Shown here piece after piece: positions 15,740 through 23,287 of a stretch of DNA of 34,628 nucleotides. The DNA lies in NCBI RefSeq assembly GCF_017315705.1, contig NZ_JAFLRF010000053.1:1-34628 (forward strand), written 5' to 3'. Origin of the DNA: Trinickia mobilis. Its GTDB lineage: Bacteria; Pseudomonadota; Gammaproteobacteria; Burkholderiales; Burkholderiaceae. Both the position numbers and the translations under genes were made by a program. How positions within the stretch are numbered: the stretch's first letter is position 1; each line of letters opens with the position of its first letter. The notes under the pieces are model-generated. The model was given only the letters and a program-made list of their open reading frames with translations, did not search any database and had not been told where the DNA came from.

Positions 15740-16645
15740 CTATGAAAGCAATCTCTCGATCGCGGCACTGGCTCCTGACGTCTCAAGAATGTCCTTAAGT
15801 TCTTCGCTGCTGATCGTATGCAGAGGAAGACGCGTAGGCCCGCAGTTGACCCGTGCTTGCACACTGATCGCCTTGAGAACGTTGGCCAGACCGTGGGGAA
15901 ACGCGAGACTGACCATCGTTTTCGCGTCAGACTGAAGGGATGCTGCGCGATCGCGGTCACCCGCCTGATACGCTCGGAAAAGCCTGCGAAAATGCTTTCC
16001 AGCGAAGTTGTAGCTCATCCCGACAGCACCGCGCACGCCAAGATTCATTGCGTCTATCAACAGATCGTCACGGCCGAAGTAGACGGTGTGTTTCGGCAGA
16101 CACAGTTTTGCTATCTTCTCCAAGTCGACAAGATCGTCTCCGGTGTACTTCACTCCGGCGAAGTTTGGAATCACCCCGTCGAGGCGTGCAACGACTTCGC
16201 TTGCGGGTATGTTGATGCCCGTTGCCATCGGAACGTGGTAATAGTAGAACGGCAAGTGGGGAGCCGCCTCAGCCACCTTCACCATACATGCAGCTACATC
16301 TTCCGCATTCACCGGTTTCAGGAAGAACGGGGGAACGGCAGCTATGCCGGCTGCACCAATCGCCTGCGCGTGGGCAGCCAGATCTCGTGCGTCGGCAAGG
16401 CAGGCGTGACCGACATGTACCAGAATCTGAAGCTTTTTGCCCGCCTCATCCATCCACTTCGCAGCCACCGCCTTGCGTTCATCGATGGTCATGGACATGC
16501 CTTCGCCCGTAGTTCCGCATACGAAGGCGCCATCGACATCGTCGTCGATCAAGCGCTGCGCTTGCACGCGGATTACCTCGAGGTTAAGAAAACCCTTGTC
16601 ATCGAAGGGCGTAAAGACTGCCGCGAGGAGCTTTAGCTTGTCCAC
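15740..16645 (-). CDS. DHDPS/N-acetylneuraminate lyase-family aldolase
   Basis: 301 residues from GTG 16645 (GGAG about 8 bases upstream), the normal length for this TIM-barrel family; an in-frame start at 16771 would cross the regulatory repeats. It forms a Schiff base with a 2-oxo acid to cleave, condense or dehydrate it. Motifs: CGTTGEG (residues 43-49, carboxylate binding), LPFYYYHVPMATG (catalytic Tyr136) and FAGVKYTGDD (Schiff-base Lys166). The YYYHVP-TG form is closer to N-acetylneuraminate lyase than to biosynthetic DapA, which has YNVP-R. Members also act in hydroxyproline and sugar-acid breakdown. It lies upstream of the aldehyde dehydrogenase on the same strand (63-base gap) and divergent from an aminotransferase. 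Confidence 0.88.
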   Translation of the reverse strand: MDKLKLLAAVFTPFDDKGFLNLEVIRVQAQRLIDDDVDGAFVCGTTGEGMSMTIDERKAVAAKWMDEAGKKLQILVHVGHACLADARDLAAHAQAIGAAGIAAVPPFFLKPVNAEDVAACMVKVAEAAPHLPFYYYHVPMATGINIPASEVVARLDGVIPNFAGVKYTGDDLVDLEKIAKLCLPKHTVYFGRDDLLIDAMNLGVRGAVGMSYNFAGKHFRRLFRAYQAGDRDRAASLQSDAKTMVSLAFPHGLANVLKAISVQARVNCGPTRLPLHTISSEELKDILETSGASAAIERLLS

Positions 16646-16720
16646 CGTGTTGACTCCATCAGAATGAAAGGACCTTCCTGAAGCATTAGTTTTAACAGTC
16701 TGTCGTGGGCCGACTTTCTG

Positions 16721-16882
16721 CGCTAGAACAATATTGCGCAATATCGCGGTCGCCAGCCGCGTTGTTCTCATGAGCGCGGTGTCAGAATGAATTCGCGCAA
16801 AAGGGTGTCCAATTCCACTGAAACTGCCACCGCTAGCCGGCGCGGTAAGGGATCTCCCTTTATACGCAATATTGTTCTAGCG
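16721..16882. repeat. Pair of 18-bp inverted repeats between divergent genes
   Basis: CGCTAGAACAATATTGCG (16721-16738) and its exact reverse complement (16865-16882) enclose 126 bases. The left copy runs into a perfect 14-base palindrome ATATTGCGCAATAT (16731-16744). The pair sits between the aldolase and the aminotransferase, so it may be two operators for one regulator or the borders of an invertible segment. The open frame at 16787-17050 that crosses it is unlikely to be a gene. A further inverted pair, GGTCTGG and CCAGACC, lies at 16979-17000 in the aminotransferase leader. Confidence 0.65.
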
Positions 16883-17062
16883 GAAGAAATTGCTTGGCGC
16901 GAGACTACGAGGGCCAAGTATGGCTCGGGGGCGAGCGGTCGACTTCGAGTCGATAAAGCCGAACAAATTCGCCGAGCGGTCTGGTTTGCCTGGCCAGACC
17001 GGACGGCCGTCGAAAGTGCTGGATTGTCTGGTCAACCTATATCTACATAGGAGGTAGAACAA

Positions 17063-18238
17063 ATGCGCGAAGCGATTGCCGATCTTCAGGGCTCGAAGAT
17101 CCGCGAGATTGTGAATGCTGGACTTGGGCGCGGTGATGTGCTCGCATTTTGGCTTGGTGAGAGCGATGAAGTCACGCCTGAGGTCATCCGCCGTGCGGCA
17201 ATCGAATCGCTGGAGCGCGGCGAGACGTTCTATGCGCACAATATCGGCTTGCCTGAGTTGCGAGAGGCGATAGCGGAATATACCGGTGAGCTCCATCCCG
17301 CCGTTGGTGTTGACCGCATCGTCGTCACCTCGGCCGGCGTCAACGGGTTAATGCTGGCTGTACAGGCGCTCGTTGACGCCGGCGACGAAGTAGTCGTGGT
17401 AACACCCGTCTGGCCGAACCTCGTCGCCCAACCGGCGATCATGGGCGCTAGGGTACGCTGCGTGTCGCTTAAACCGATCGACGGTGCCTGGACGCTGGAC
17501 ATGCAGGGTTTGCTGACCGCGGTTACGGCCAAAACTCGGTTGTTGATGATTAACTCACCCAATAACCCGACGGGCTGGACGCTGACTCGCGGCGAGCAGC
17601 AACGGATCCTCGATCATTGCCGCGCTACCGGCACCTGGTTGCTGGCCGACGAGGTCTACGAGCGGCTGTATTTCGACGCAACCCCCAACAGATGCGCGCC
17701 AAGCTTTCTCGATATCGCAGCGCCCGACGAGCGCCTGATCGTCGCGCACAGCTTTTCGAAAAGTTTTCTCATGACAGGTTGGCGCCTAGGTTGGCTCGTT
17801 GTGCCCGCGTCCTTGACCGATGCGATGGGCAAGCTGATTGAGTACAACACGTCCTGCGCCAGCGTGTTCACACAACGCGCCGCCATCGCTGCGCTCGCGC
17901 ATCGTGAGCAGATCACGCCCAGCATCGTTGCACATTTCAAGAAATGCCGTGACACGCTTGTGCCGTTGCTAGCCGCGCTGGACGGCGTGCACATCTCTCC
18001 TGCGCGAGGCGGCATGTATGCCTTCTTCAAACTTGATGGCTTCGATGACTCAGTGACCGTCGCCAAGCGCCTGGTTGCCGAAGTGGGTTTGGGCTTGGCG
18101 CCCGGAGAGGCGTTCACACCGGAGGCGAAGGGCTGGTTGCGGTGGTGTTTCGCTTCAAAGGACATTGGACGACTGGTTGAGGGCGCCCGTCGGCTAGAGG
18201 CATGGCTTAAGGTGAACAACCGGCCACCGGTAGCCTGA
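17063..18238 (+). CDS. Class I/II PLP-dependent aminotransferase
   Basis: 391 residues; AGGAGGT at 17049-17055 precedes the ATG. Fold-type I aminotransferase: substrate-side GLPELREAIAEYTGE, VTSAGVNGLMLAVQALVDAG for PLP phosphate binding, NSPNNPTGWTL (Asn contacting the PLP ring), LADEVYERLYFD (Asp to pyridine N, Tyr), SFSKSFLMTGWRLGW with the Schiff-base Lys, and C-terminal WLRWCFA with the carboxylate-binding Arg. Substrate not determinable; candidates are aspartate-, aromatic- or branched-type amino acids. It is divergent from the aldolase across the repeat pair at 16721-16882. Transcription probably ends at the hairpin 18254-18293. Confidence 0.92.
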   Translation: MREAIADLQGSKIREIVNAGLGRGDVLAFWLGESDEVTPEVIRRAAIESLERGETFYAHNIGLPELREAIAEYTGELHPAVGVDRIVVTSAGVNGLMLAVQALVDAGDEVVVVTPVWPNLVAQPAIMGARVRCVSLKPIDGAWTLDMQGLLTAVTAKTRLLMINSPNNPTGWTLTRGEQQRILDHCRATGTWLLADEVYERLYFDATPNRCAPSFLDIAAPDERLIVAHSFSKSFLMTGWRLGWLVVPASLTDAMGKLIEYNTSCASVFTQRAAIAALAHREQITPSIVAHFKKCRDTLVPLLAALDGVHISPARGGMYAFFKLDGFDDSVTVAKRLVAEVGLGLAPGEAFTPEAKGWLRWCFASKDIGRLVEGARRLEAWLKVNNRPPVA

Positions 18239-18253
18239 ATGGCGAAAGATCGA

Positions 18254-18293
18254 GGTTTTCGCCACCGAGAAGGACTCTCGTTCGGCGAAAACC
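18254..18293. terminator. Hairpin after the aminotransferase gene
   Basis: Perfect 10-base arms GGTTTTCGCC (18254-18263) and GGCGAAAACC (18284-18293) with a nested 5-base pair (CGAGA/TCTCG, 18266-18280). It starts 16 bases after the stop. The T-run is missing, so it may be a Rho-assisted terminator or an RNA-stabilising 3' hairpin. Confidence 0.6.
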
Positions 18294-18380
18294 CCGTGTG
18301 TGATCTCTAAGGGTAATTGTGACGGATCGCAGAGAGCTAAGGTCAAGAGTGGTGTATGGGCAGCTTGATGGACGGCGATG

Positions 18381-18770
18381 TCAAGCGGCGAGTTTCTGCT
18401 GAACCGGTTGATCGCCTCGCACTGGTTCGCCGTCCCCGAAGTGCTCGTCGGCCGATTGCGCCTTCAGACGACTTACCACGTTCGCCGACAAGCCTTTGGC
18501 GTCCTCGCCCAGCAGCACGCTCGGCGCCTCGCTCATGTCGCCGGTTGAAGTGCCTTTCAGATATAGCCACGGCAGCGCCGCACGCACGCGCGGCGACTTC
18601 CGCACATACGGCGGTACGATCGCTGAATTGAACTTCACGTCTGACCCTGACCGATCGCGAACCTTCGGCATTTTCACCGGAATCCGGACGTTGGACCTCG
18701 AAGCGCGCGGCGCGAAGAAGATCGAGCGCGCGCCGGCCGAACCGTTGAGGCAGCACCGGCGCGTTCGATA
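18381..18770 (-). mobile_element. IS256/mutator-family transposase remnant
   Basis: The minus strand reads RIPVKMPKVRDRSGSDVKFN, SAIVPPYVRKSPRVRAALPW, LYLKGTSTGDMSEAPSVLLG, EDAKGLSANVVSRLKAQ. This is the N-terminal-middle part of mutator-type transposases (compare VRDRSG, then F-SAI-P-Y-R-S--V, LY-KGISTGD--EAL, LSA--VSRLK). The first Asp region and the catalytic core beyond are missing; after SADEH the match stops. No terminal repeats were seen. A decayed piece at the boundary of the racemase cassette. Confidence 0.75.
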
Positions 18771-18925
18771 ATCGAGGAGGTACATGAAAACGCGCACTAT
18801 TGGGTAGGCCAAAGTGCGAAGGCGATGGCTACCTGGCGCTGCGCATTCGATAGGAAACATCGCTTGGGGTGTCGTATGGCTGAACGCCGGCGCGGTCAAG
18901 CGGAACAGGCAAACGACTAGACGAT

Positions 18926-19666
18926 TTAACGAGGGAGCACGGACCTGATTTGATCCGCCGCGAGTCGAATGTGATTTTCGAGTAATTTCACGCCATACTG
19001 GACCTGCCCAGATTCAGCGGCTTCGACTAGCATGCGATGTTCGTCATATGAGTTTTCGCGGATGTCGAGGTTCGACACCTGGAAGCGGAAATAACGATCT
19101 ATCAGCTCGTGCAACCGCTGAATGATGTTGAGCGTCAATGGCTGCCGGGCAGGCATGTACAACGCCTCGTGGAACTTCCAGTTCAACTTGCCCCAATCGG
19201 ATGCCGAAATTTTCGACATGTCCGGAATGAGAAACCGACGAGCGTAAGCGACGTCCTGCGCGGACGTATTCCCAATTGCCTTAGCGAAAAGCCAAGGCTC
19301 CATCCGCAGTCGGATGTTGAAGGCTTCGGTCACCTCCTCATCTGACATATGCGTGACGAACGCCCCCTTATGAGGAACTACCGTCACAAAGCCCTCGGCT
19401 TCCAGTCGATTGATGGCTTCACGCACGGGAATGCGGCTCACTCCTAACTTCTCGGCCAAAGCTTCCTGACGCAAGGGTTCGCCAGCCGCCAGCTCACCGG
19501 ACAGGATTCGATTACGGAGCGACTCGACTACCAGATCGACGACAGTCGCCCGCTTGATCCGTTCACCGCCGTTGTCCGCTCTCGATGACGTAACGCTGGA
19601 ACTCAATCCAAAGACAGGTGACTCTGAGTTCATAAGAGATTGAGGCATTGAGTTGGCAGATTGCAT
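18926..19666 (-). CDS. GntR-family regulator, FadR subfamily (FCD domain)
   Basis: 246 residues from ATG 19666. The N-terminal winged helix (about residues 43-105) is RATVVDLVVESLRNRILSGE, LAAGEPLRQEALAEKLGVSR, IPVREAINRLEAEGFV. The C-terminal FCD ligand domain carries the conserved metal/ligand residues in NWKFHEALY, DEHRMLVEA and LLENHIRLAADQI. It lies 25 bases downstream of the racemase gene on the same strand, so the two form an operon and it probably senses the racemase pathway's substrate or product. Alternative starts are GTG 19681 (AGGA nearby) and ATG 19648. Longer versions run into the racemase gene. Confidence 0.88.
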   Translation of the reverse strand: MQSANSMPQSLMNSESPVFGLSSSVTSSRADNGGERIKRATVVDLVVESLRNRILSGELAAGEPLRQEALAEKLGVSRIPVREAINRLEAEGFVTVVPHKGAFVTHMSDEEVTEAFNIRLRMEPWLFAKAIGNTSAQDVAYARRFLIPDMSKISASDWGKLNWKFHEALYMPARQPLTLNIIQRLHELIDRYFRFQVSNLDIRENSYDEHRMLVEAAESGQVQYGVKLLENHIRLAADQIRSVLPR

Positions 19667-19691
19667 GGAAGAAAACCGCACCCGGTCCTCG

Positions 19692-20690
19692 TTAAGGTAG
19701 CTGGAAACCGTGGGCGTATGGGTCCCGAGGATCCACGACCAGCTGATTGTAGCCCGTCGTACGGGCCCAACCCGTAATCTCCGGGACGATTGCCTCAAAA
19801 TGCCCCACTGACGCTGTGCTTGCGGCCCTCGCGCGGAAGGTGCTGCCAATGATGCTTTCGTGCACGAACGAGCTTCCTACCGCCAGGCGGCCACGCGCCA
19901 CCAGTTGCGCCGCCCGAGCCGATGTGCCGGTGCCACAAGGCGACCGATCGATCCCCCGAGCGCCGTAGAAAACTGCATTCCGATAAGTGGCGTTCGGCGT
20001 CTTCGGGCGGCCTGTCCACATGACGTGGCTAAGGCCCCTGATCTCCGGATGAAGCGGGTGAACGAAATTGTACTTTTCGTTGGCGAGGGAGCGCAGCAAT
20101 GGACTGAAACGACGGATCTCCTCCGTCGTCAATTGCTCAAGGTCGTCGTAGGAGGGCTGGGGCTCGATGATCGCGTAGAAGTTCCCGCCATATCCAACAT
20201 CGAACGTGATAGGACCGAACCCAGGAACGTCGACGGTTCCGTTTCTCATAAAAAGGAATGACGGAACGTTCGTAAGCGTGACCTCCTCGACGTTGCCGTC
20301 CTTGAGTTCGTATCGTGCCTCGACCAAGCCTGCGGGCGTCTCGACACGAACGACCCCGGGCGTCTTAGGAGTGATAAATCCGTTCTCTAATCCGATAGTT
20401 ACAGCACCGATGGTTCCGTGGCCACACATCGCCAAGCAACCACTTACTTCAATGTAGAGGATTGCGATATCGCAGTCCGGACGGGTGGGAGGATAGAGGA
20501 TGGCTCCCGACATGGCATCGTGACCGCGGGGTTCGAACATAAGCGCCGTGCGAATCCAGTCGAACTCGCGTTCGAAGTGCGCTCTTTTTTCAATCATTGA
20601 GGCGCCCTCTAGCGATGGTGCGCCGGATGTGACGACGCGAATCGGCTCTCCGCAGGTGTGACCATCGATGCATGCGAAAACTGACTTCAT
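19692..20690 (-). CDS. Proline racemase-family epimerase, Cys/Cys type (4-hydroxyproline 2-epimerase-like)
   Basis: 332 residues; CGGAG lies upstream of ATG 20690. Cofactor-independent racemase with two active-site Cys: MCGHGTIG (Cys89) and DRSPCGTGTSAR (Cys252), plus the N-terminal IDGHTCGEPIRVV and SGAILYPPTRPDCDIA. The Cys/Cys pair fits proline racemase or 4-hydroxyproline 2-epimerase and argues against trans-3-hydroxyproline dehydratase, which has Thr second. In bacteria outside the Clostridia, solo genes in catabolic clusters are usually hydroxyproline epimerases. The same-strand GntR gene follows. It is divergent from the cupin-hydrolase-SDR operon, which probably shares its substrate. 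Confidence 0.9.
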   Translation of the reverse strand: MKSVFACIDGHTCGEPIRVVTSGAPSLEGASMIEKRAHFEREFDWIRTALMFEPRGHDAMSGAILYPPTRPDCDIAILYIEVSGCLAMCGHGTIGAVTIGLENGFITPKTPGVVRVETPAGLVEARYELKDGNVEEVTLTNVPSFLFMRNGTVDVPGFGPITFDVGYGGNFYAIIEPQPSYDDLEQLTTEEIRRFSPLLRSLANEKYNFVHPLHPEIRGLSHVMWTGRPKTPNATYRNAVFYGARGIDRSPCGTGTSARAAQLVARGRLAVGSSFVHESIIGSTFRARAASTASVGHFEAIVPEITGWARTTGYNQLVVDPRDPYAHGFQLP

Positions 20691-20953
20691 TCCAGCACTC
20701 CGTAGTGGGCGACGAAGCCATTATATTGGATCCAAGCGGATTGCGAATTCGCTCCGTGCAGGCATCGTTTGCGCGCAACACGTGCGATGACGCACCACGC
20801 GCGTGCATAAATCTTCATTATTGATAGACAACAGCTATAATAAATAAATAATAATAGTCAAAATATAACGTAGAGGATATTGGATCCTTTATATTTTGGC
20901 CATGAAACGACACTTGCCTCGCTGGGCGAGTGCCCAACCCTACGGAGAACCTC
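20691..20953. promoter_or_regulatory. Divergent promoter region, racemase versus cupin operon
   Basis: 263 bases with no gene. Positions about 20815-20875 are strikingly AT-rich (TAATAAATAAATAATAATAG within it) compared with the surrounding GC-rich DNA, consistent with promoters of both operons. I could not single out a clean GntR operator. Confidence 0.45.
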
Positions 20954-21481
20954 ATGGATATGAAACTGCCACCCGCCGACAAGCAGGTAGGCAACTTCCT
21001 TCTTGTGCGGGCAGAAAACGCTGAGAGTTACTGGCAGCCTATCCCGGCGAACGGCCATGTTGCCATCCACGTTGCGCCTCATCTGGTTGAAATGGACAAG
21101 CCCATCGCGGTCGGCACACAGACTGTCGGGAAGGGGTGTTATGTCCGCGAACATGCGCACGACAACAACGAGGAAGTTTTGTACTTCGTCCGTGGCCGTG
21201 GCAAGGTCGTCATCAATGGCGAACAGACTTTCGAACTGGCGCCGGGCACCACACTTTTTCTCGGGAAGGGCACCCGCCACACATTCATCAACGAGAGCGA
21301 TGAGGAAGAACTGCACTTCGTCTGGATCATGAACCCGGGCGGGCTGGAAGTCTTCTTCAAGCAGATCGGCCGGTTACGAACACACGGCGAGCCGACTCCC
21401 GAGCCGTTCGCGCGGCCGGAAAACATCGCCGAAATAGAGGCCAATACGGTTTTCGCGAAACTGAGCGGAGCCGAGCAATGA
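20954..21481 (+). CDS. Cupin-domain protein
   Basis: 175 residues from ATG 20954, with ACGGAGA upstream. Single-domain cupin: motif 1 is REHAHDNNEEVLYFVRGRG, giving metal ligands His67, His69 and Glu74, with the partner His109 in LGKGTRHTFINES. The flanking segments, VAIHVAPHLVEMDKPIAVGT and the C-terminal FFKQIGRLRTHGEPTPEPF, are less familiar. It may be a metal-dependent isomerase, dioxygenase or decarboxylase; the exact reaction is unknown. Its stop overlaps the next start by 4 bases (ATGA), so it is translated with the hydrolase. Confidence 0.85.
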   Translation: MDMKLPPADKQVGNFLLVRAENAESYWQPIPANGHVAIHVAPHLVEMDKPIAVGTQTVGKGCYVREHAHDNNEEVLYFVRGRGKVVINGEQTFELAPGTTLFLGKGTRHTFINESDEEELHFVWIMNPGGLEVFFKQIGRLRTHGEPTPEPFARPENIAEIEANTVFAKLSGAEQ

Positions 21482-22254
21482 AATCTCTCGTCACCGATTC
21501 CGGTATCGCTTGTCAGGTGACAGGTGAAGGGCCGGCGATGCTGCTGATTTCGGGGCTCGGCGGCAACGCCTCTTTCTGGAGCGCGGCCGTCGAGCGTCTG
21601 GCAACGGAATTTCAGGTCATCACCTTCGACTACCCGGGCGTCGGCGAAAGTGCGCCTGTCCAGAGCCACAGTATCCCAGCCATCGCCCGGGCGGCGACGG
21701 ATGTGATGGACCTATGTCATGTCAAGAAAGCCGTCGTAGCCGGTCATGCGACTGGAAGCCTGGTTGCGCAGACCCTGGCGCTGGACAACAGGCAGCGTTG
21801 CGACGGACTCGTCCTGAGTGCCGGTTGGGCAAAAGCCGACCGGCGTTTTCGCGACCTGATGTTGCTGAGACGCCATATGCTCCAGACCTTGGGTAGTCGC
21901 GCTTACTCGCTCCTGTCCGGTCTGCTCGCGTATCCGAACGACACATACAACGAGACGATCGCTAGTGACGCAGCGCCCGACCTGAGCGATCCGCACACGC
22001 ATGACGAAGCAACGATCTCCCGGATCGACATGCTGTTGGCCTACTCGAGAGCAGACGAGCTCTCGGAACTGTCGATCAGGACACTCGTGGTAGGCGCAAT
22101 CGACGATGCAGTGGTGCCCTTCGAACATTCAAAAGATCTCGCATCGCTTGTCGCGGGCGCTCAACTCGTGAACGTGACCGGCGGGCATTTCTTCCCGATA
22201 ACTAACGCCCAACAGTACGTCGAGACGGTACGCAATTTCATGGGGCACGTATGA
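21478..22254 (+). CDS. Alpha/beta hydrolase with Ala at the nucleophile position (copy A)
   Basis: 258 residues, RutD-like alpha/beta-hydrolase fold: LLISGLGGNASFW oxyanion loop, VITFDYPGVGES, nucleophile elbow VVAGHATGSLVAQ, acid VVGAIDDAVVP, and base His in GGHFFP. The elbow should read G-H-S-x-G, but residue 91 is Ala (codon gcg 21748-21750). The paralogue at 29313 has Ser91 (tcg), one base different. About half the residues are identical between the two. RutD itself also lacks a conventional Ser, so a non-hydrolytic or water-activating function remains possible. It overlaps cupin upstream and the dehydrogenase remnant downstream by 4 bases each. Confidence 0.88.
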   Translation: MKSLVTDSGIACQVTGEGPAMLLISGLGGNASFWSAAVERLATEFQVITFDYPGVGESAPVQSHSIPAIARAATDVMDLCHVKKAVVAGHATGSLVAQTLALDNRQRCDGLVLSAGWAKADRRFRDLMLLRRHMLQTLGSRAYSLLSGLLAYPNDTYNETIASDAAPDLSDPHTHDEATISRIDMLLAYSRADELSELSIRTLVVGAIDDAVVPFEHSKDLASLVAGAQLVNVTGGHFFPITNAQQYVETVRNFMGHV

Positions 22255-22451
22255 CTACAGGCAAACTCAGGGTCTCGGTCATTGGTGAAGTCGCGATCGG
22301 GTCCAGCTTTGCCGACGCGCTTCGGCGCGACGACTCCTTCGAGATCGCGTCGTTCGATACGCGCGAAGCGCCGGAATTTCTGACTGGACTGTATGTGCAG
22401 TTGTCCAGTATAGAACGGCTCAAGGGCCTACAGATGGAGCTTTCCGAATGA
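22251..22451 (+). pseudogene. Truncated aspartate-dehydrogenase-like protein (copy A)
   Basis: 66 residues, RVSVIGEVAIGSSFADALRR, DDSFEIASFDTREAPEFLTG, align with the first about 45 residues of the intact protein at 30089 (RIAVIGAGAIGRNFVGSLTK, then EIAFLDRRETPDFPEG). The dinucleotide loop GAGAIG has become GEVAIG, and the 200-residue catalytic half is gone; the last about 20 codons are new sequence. Despite this, both ATGA overlaps, with the hydrolase and with the SDR gene, are kept, so it may persist only as a translational coupler. Confidence 0.75.
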
Positions 22452-23197
22452 GACTCAAAGACAAGGTAGCGATCGTCACGGGCGCTGGTGCCGGTATTGG
22501 CGCGGCCACTGCGCGCGCACTCGCTAGCGAAGGCGCCAAAGTGGTGCTCGTGGATTTGGATGGAAAGGCCGCTTCTGCCGTGGCCGACGAACTGCCCGCT
22601 GCAATTGCATTCCAAGCCGATGTTACGCAATCAGATGCGATCGCGACTATGGTGCGGCATACTCAGAAGGCGTTTGATCGCATCGACGTTCTTGTGAACA
22701 ATGCCGGCCGCGGCATGCTTGGCACCGTTGTCACGACAGCGGAGGACGACTGGAATAGCATCATTGGGCTCAATGTGAATAGCGTGTTTCTTTGTTCGAA
22801 ACACGTCATTCCCGTCATGCAGAAGCAGGGTGGGGGGGCAATCATCAACGTGTCGTCGACCATTGCGACCGTTGGCATAGCGGACCGCGCATCTTACGTG
22901 GCCTCTAAGGGGGCGGTTAGCGCATTGACTCGCGCAATGGCACTGGACCATGCAGCGGATAATATCCGCGTAAACAGCGTCGCTCCGGGCGTGATCTGGA
23001 CCAACTACTACGACAAGATGCTAGAACAATCCAGCAACAAAGAAGGCTTCCTTACCGCGCTCAAAGCCCGTTCGCCCCTGAATCGGATGGGAACACCGGC
23101 GGAGATCGCGTTCATGATCGCGTGGCTGGCGAGCGACGAAGCGTCGTTTGCAACCGGGGCGGAATTCACGATCGATGGCGGGTACACCGCACGCTGA
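22448..23197 (+). CDS. Short-chain dehydrogenase/reductase (SDR)
   Basis: 249 residues, classical SDR: TGAGAGIG (11-18) for NAD(P) binding with Asp36 after the second strand suggesting NAD, NNAG (84-87), catalytic Ser137, and YVASK (Tyr150, Lys154), followed by VAPGVIWTNYYDKM and C-terminal ATGAEFTIDGGYTAR. It oxidises an alcohol or reduces a ketone. ATG 22448 overlaps the previous stop (ATGA), so it is the last gene of the cupin-hydrolase-dehydrogenase operon. It may replace the reaction lost with the truncated dehydrogenase (inference only). Confidence 0.92.
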   Translation: MRLKDKVAIVTGAGAGIGAATARALASEGAKVVLVDLDGKAASAVADELPAAIAFQADVTQSDAIATMVRHTQKAFDRIDVLVNNAGRGMLGTVVTTAEDDWNSIIGLNVNSVFLCSKHVIPVMQKQGGGAIINVSSTIATVGIADRASYVASKGAVSALTRAMALDHAADNIRVNSVAPGVIWTNYYDKMLEQSSNKEGFLTALKARSPLNRMGTPAEIAFMIAWLASDEASFATGAEFTIDGGYTAR

Positions 23198-23287
23198 GCT
23201 TGCCGTTGTTTGTCTTAATCTTATTACGGTGTTTGCGTAGTACTACATATAAATTGGTTTGGCTTATAACCAGCAGGAGCATCCGAA

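Noticed and set aside
16787-17050. 87-codon frame across the divergent region at 16721-17062
   Set aside because: Low-complexity start, no family, and it crosses the inverted repeats and the aminotransferase promoter; the RNIVLA similarity to the opposite strand follows from the repeat itself.
18343-18771. Several overlapping frames on both strands
   Set aside because: Only one minus-strand frame matches a known family (IS256 transposase); the others are its shadows.
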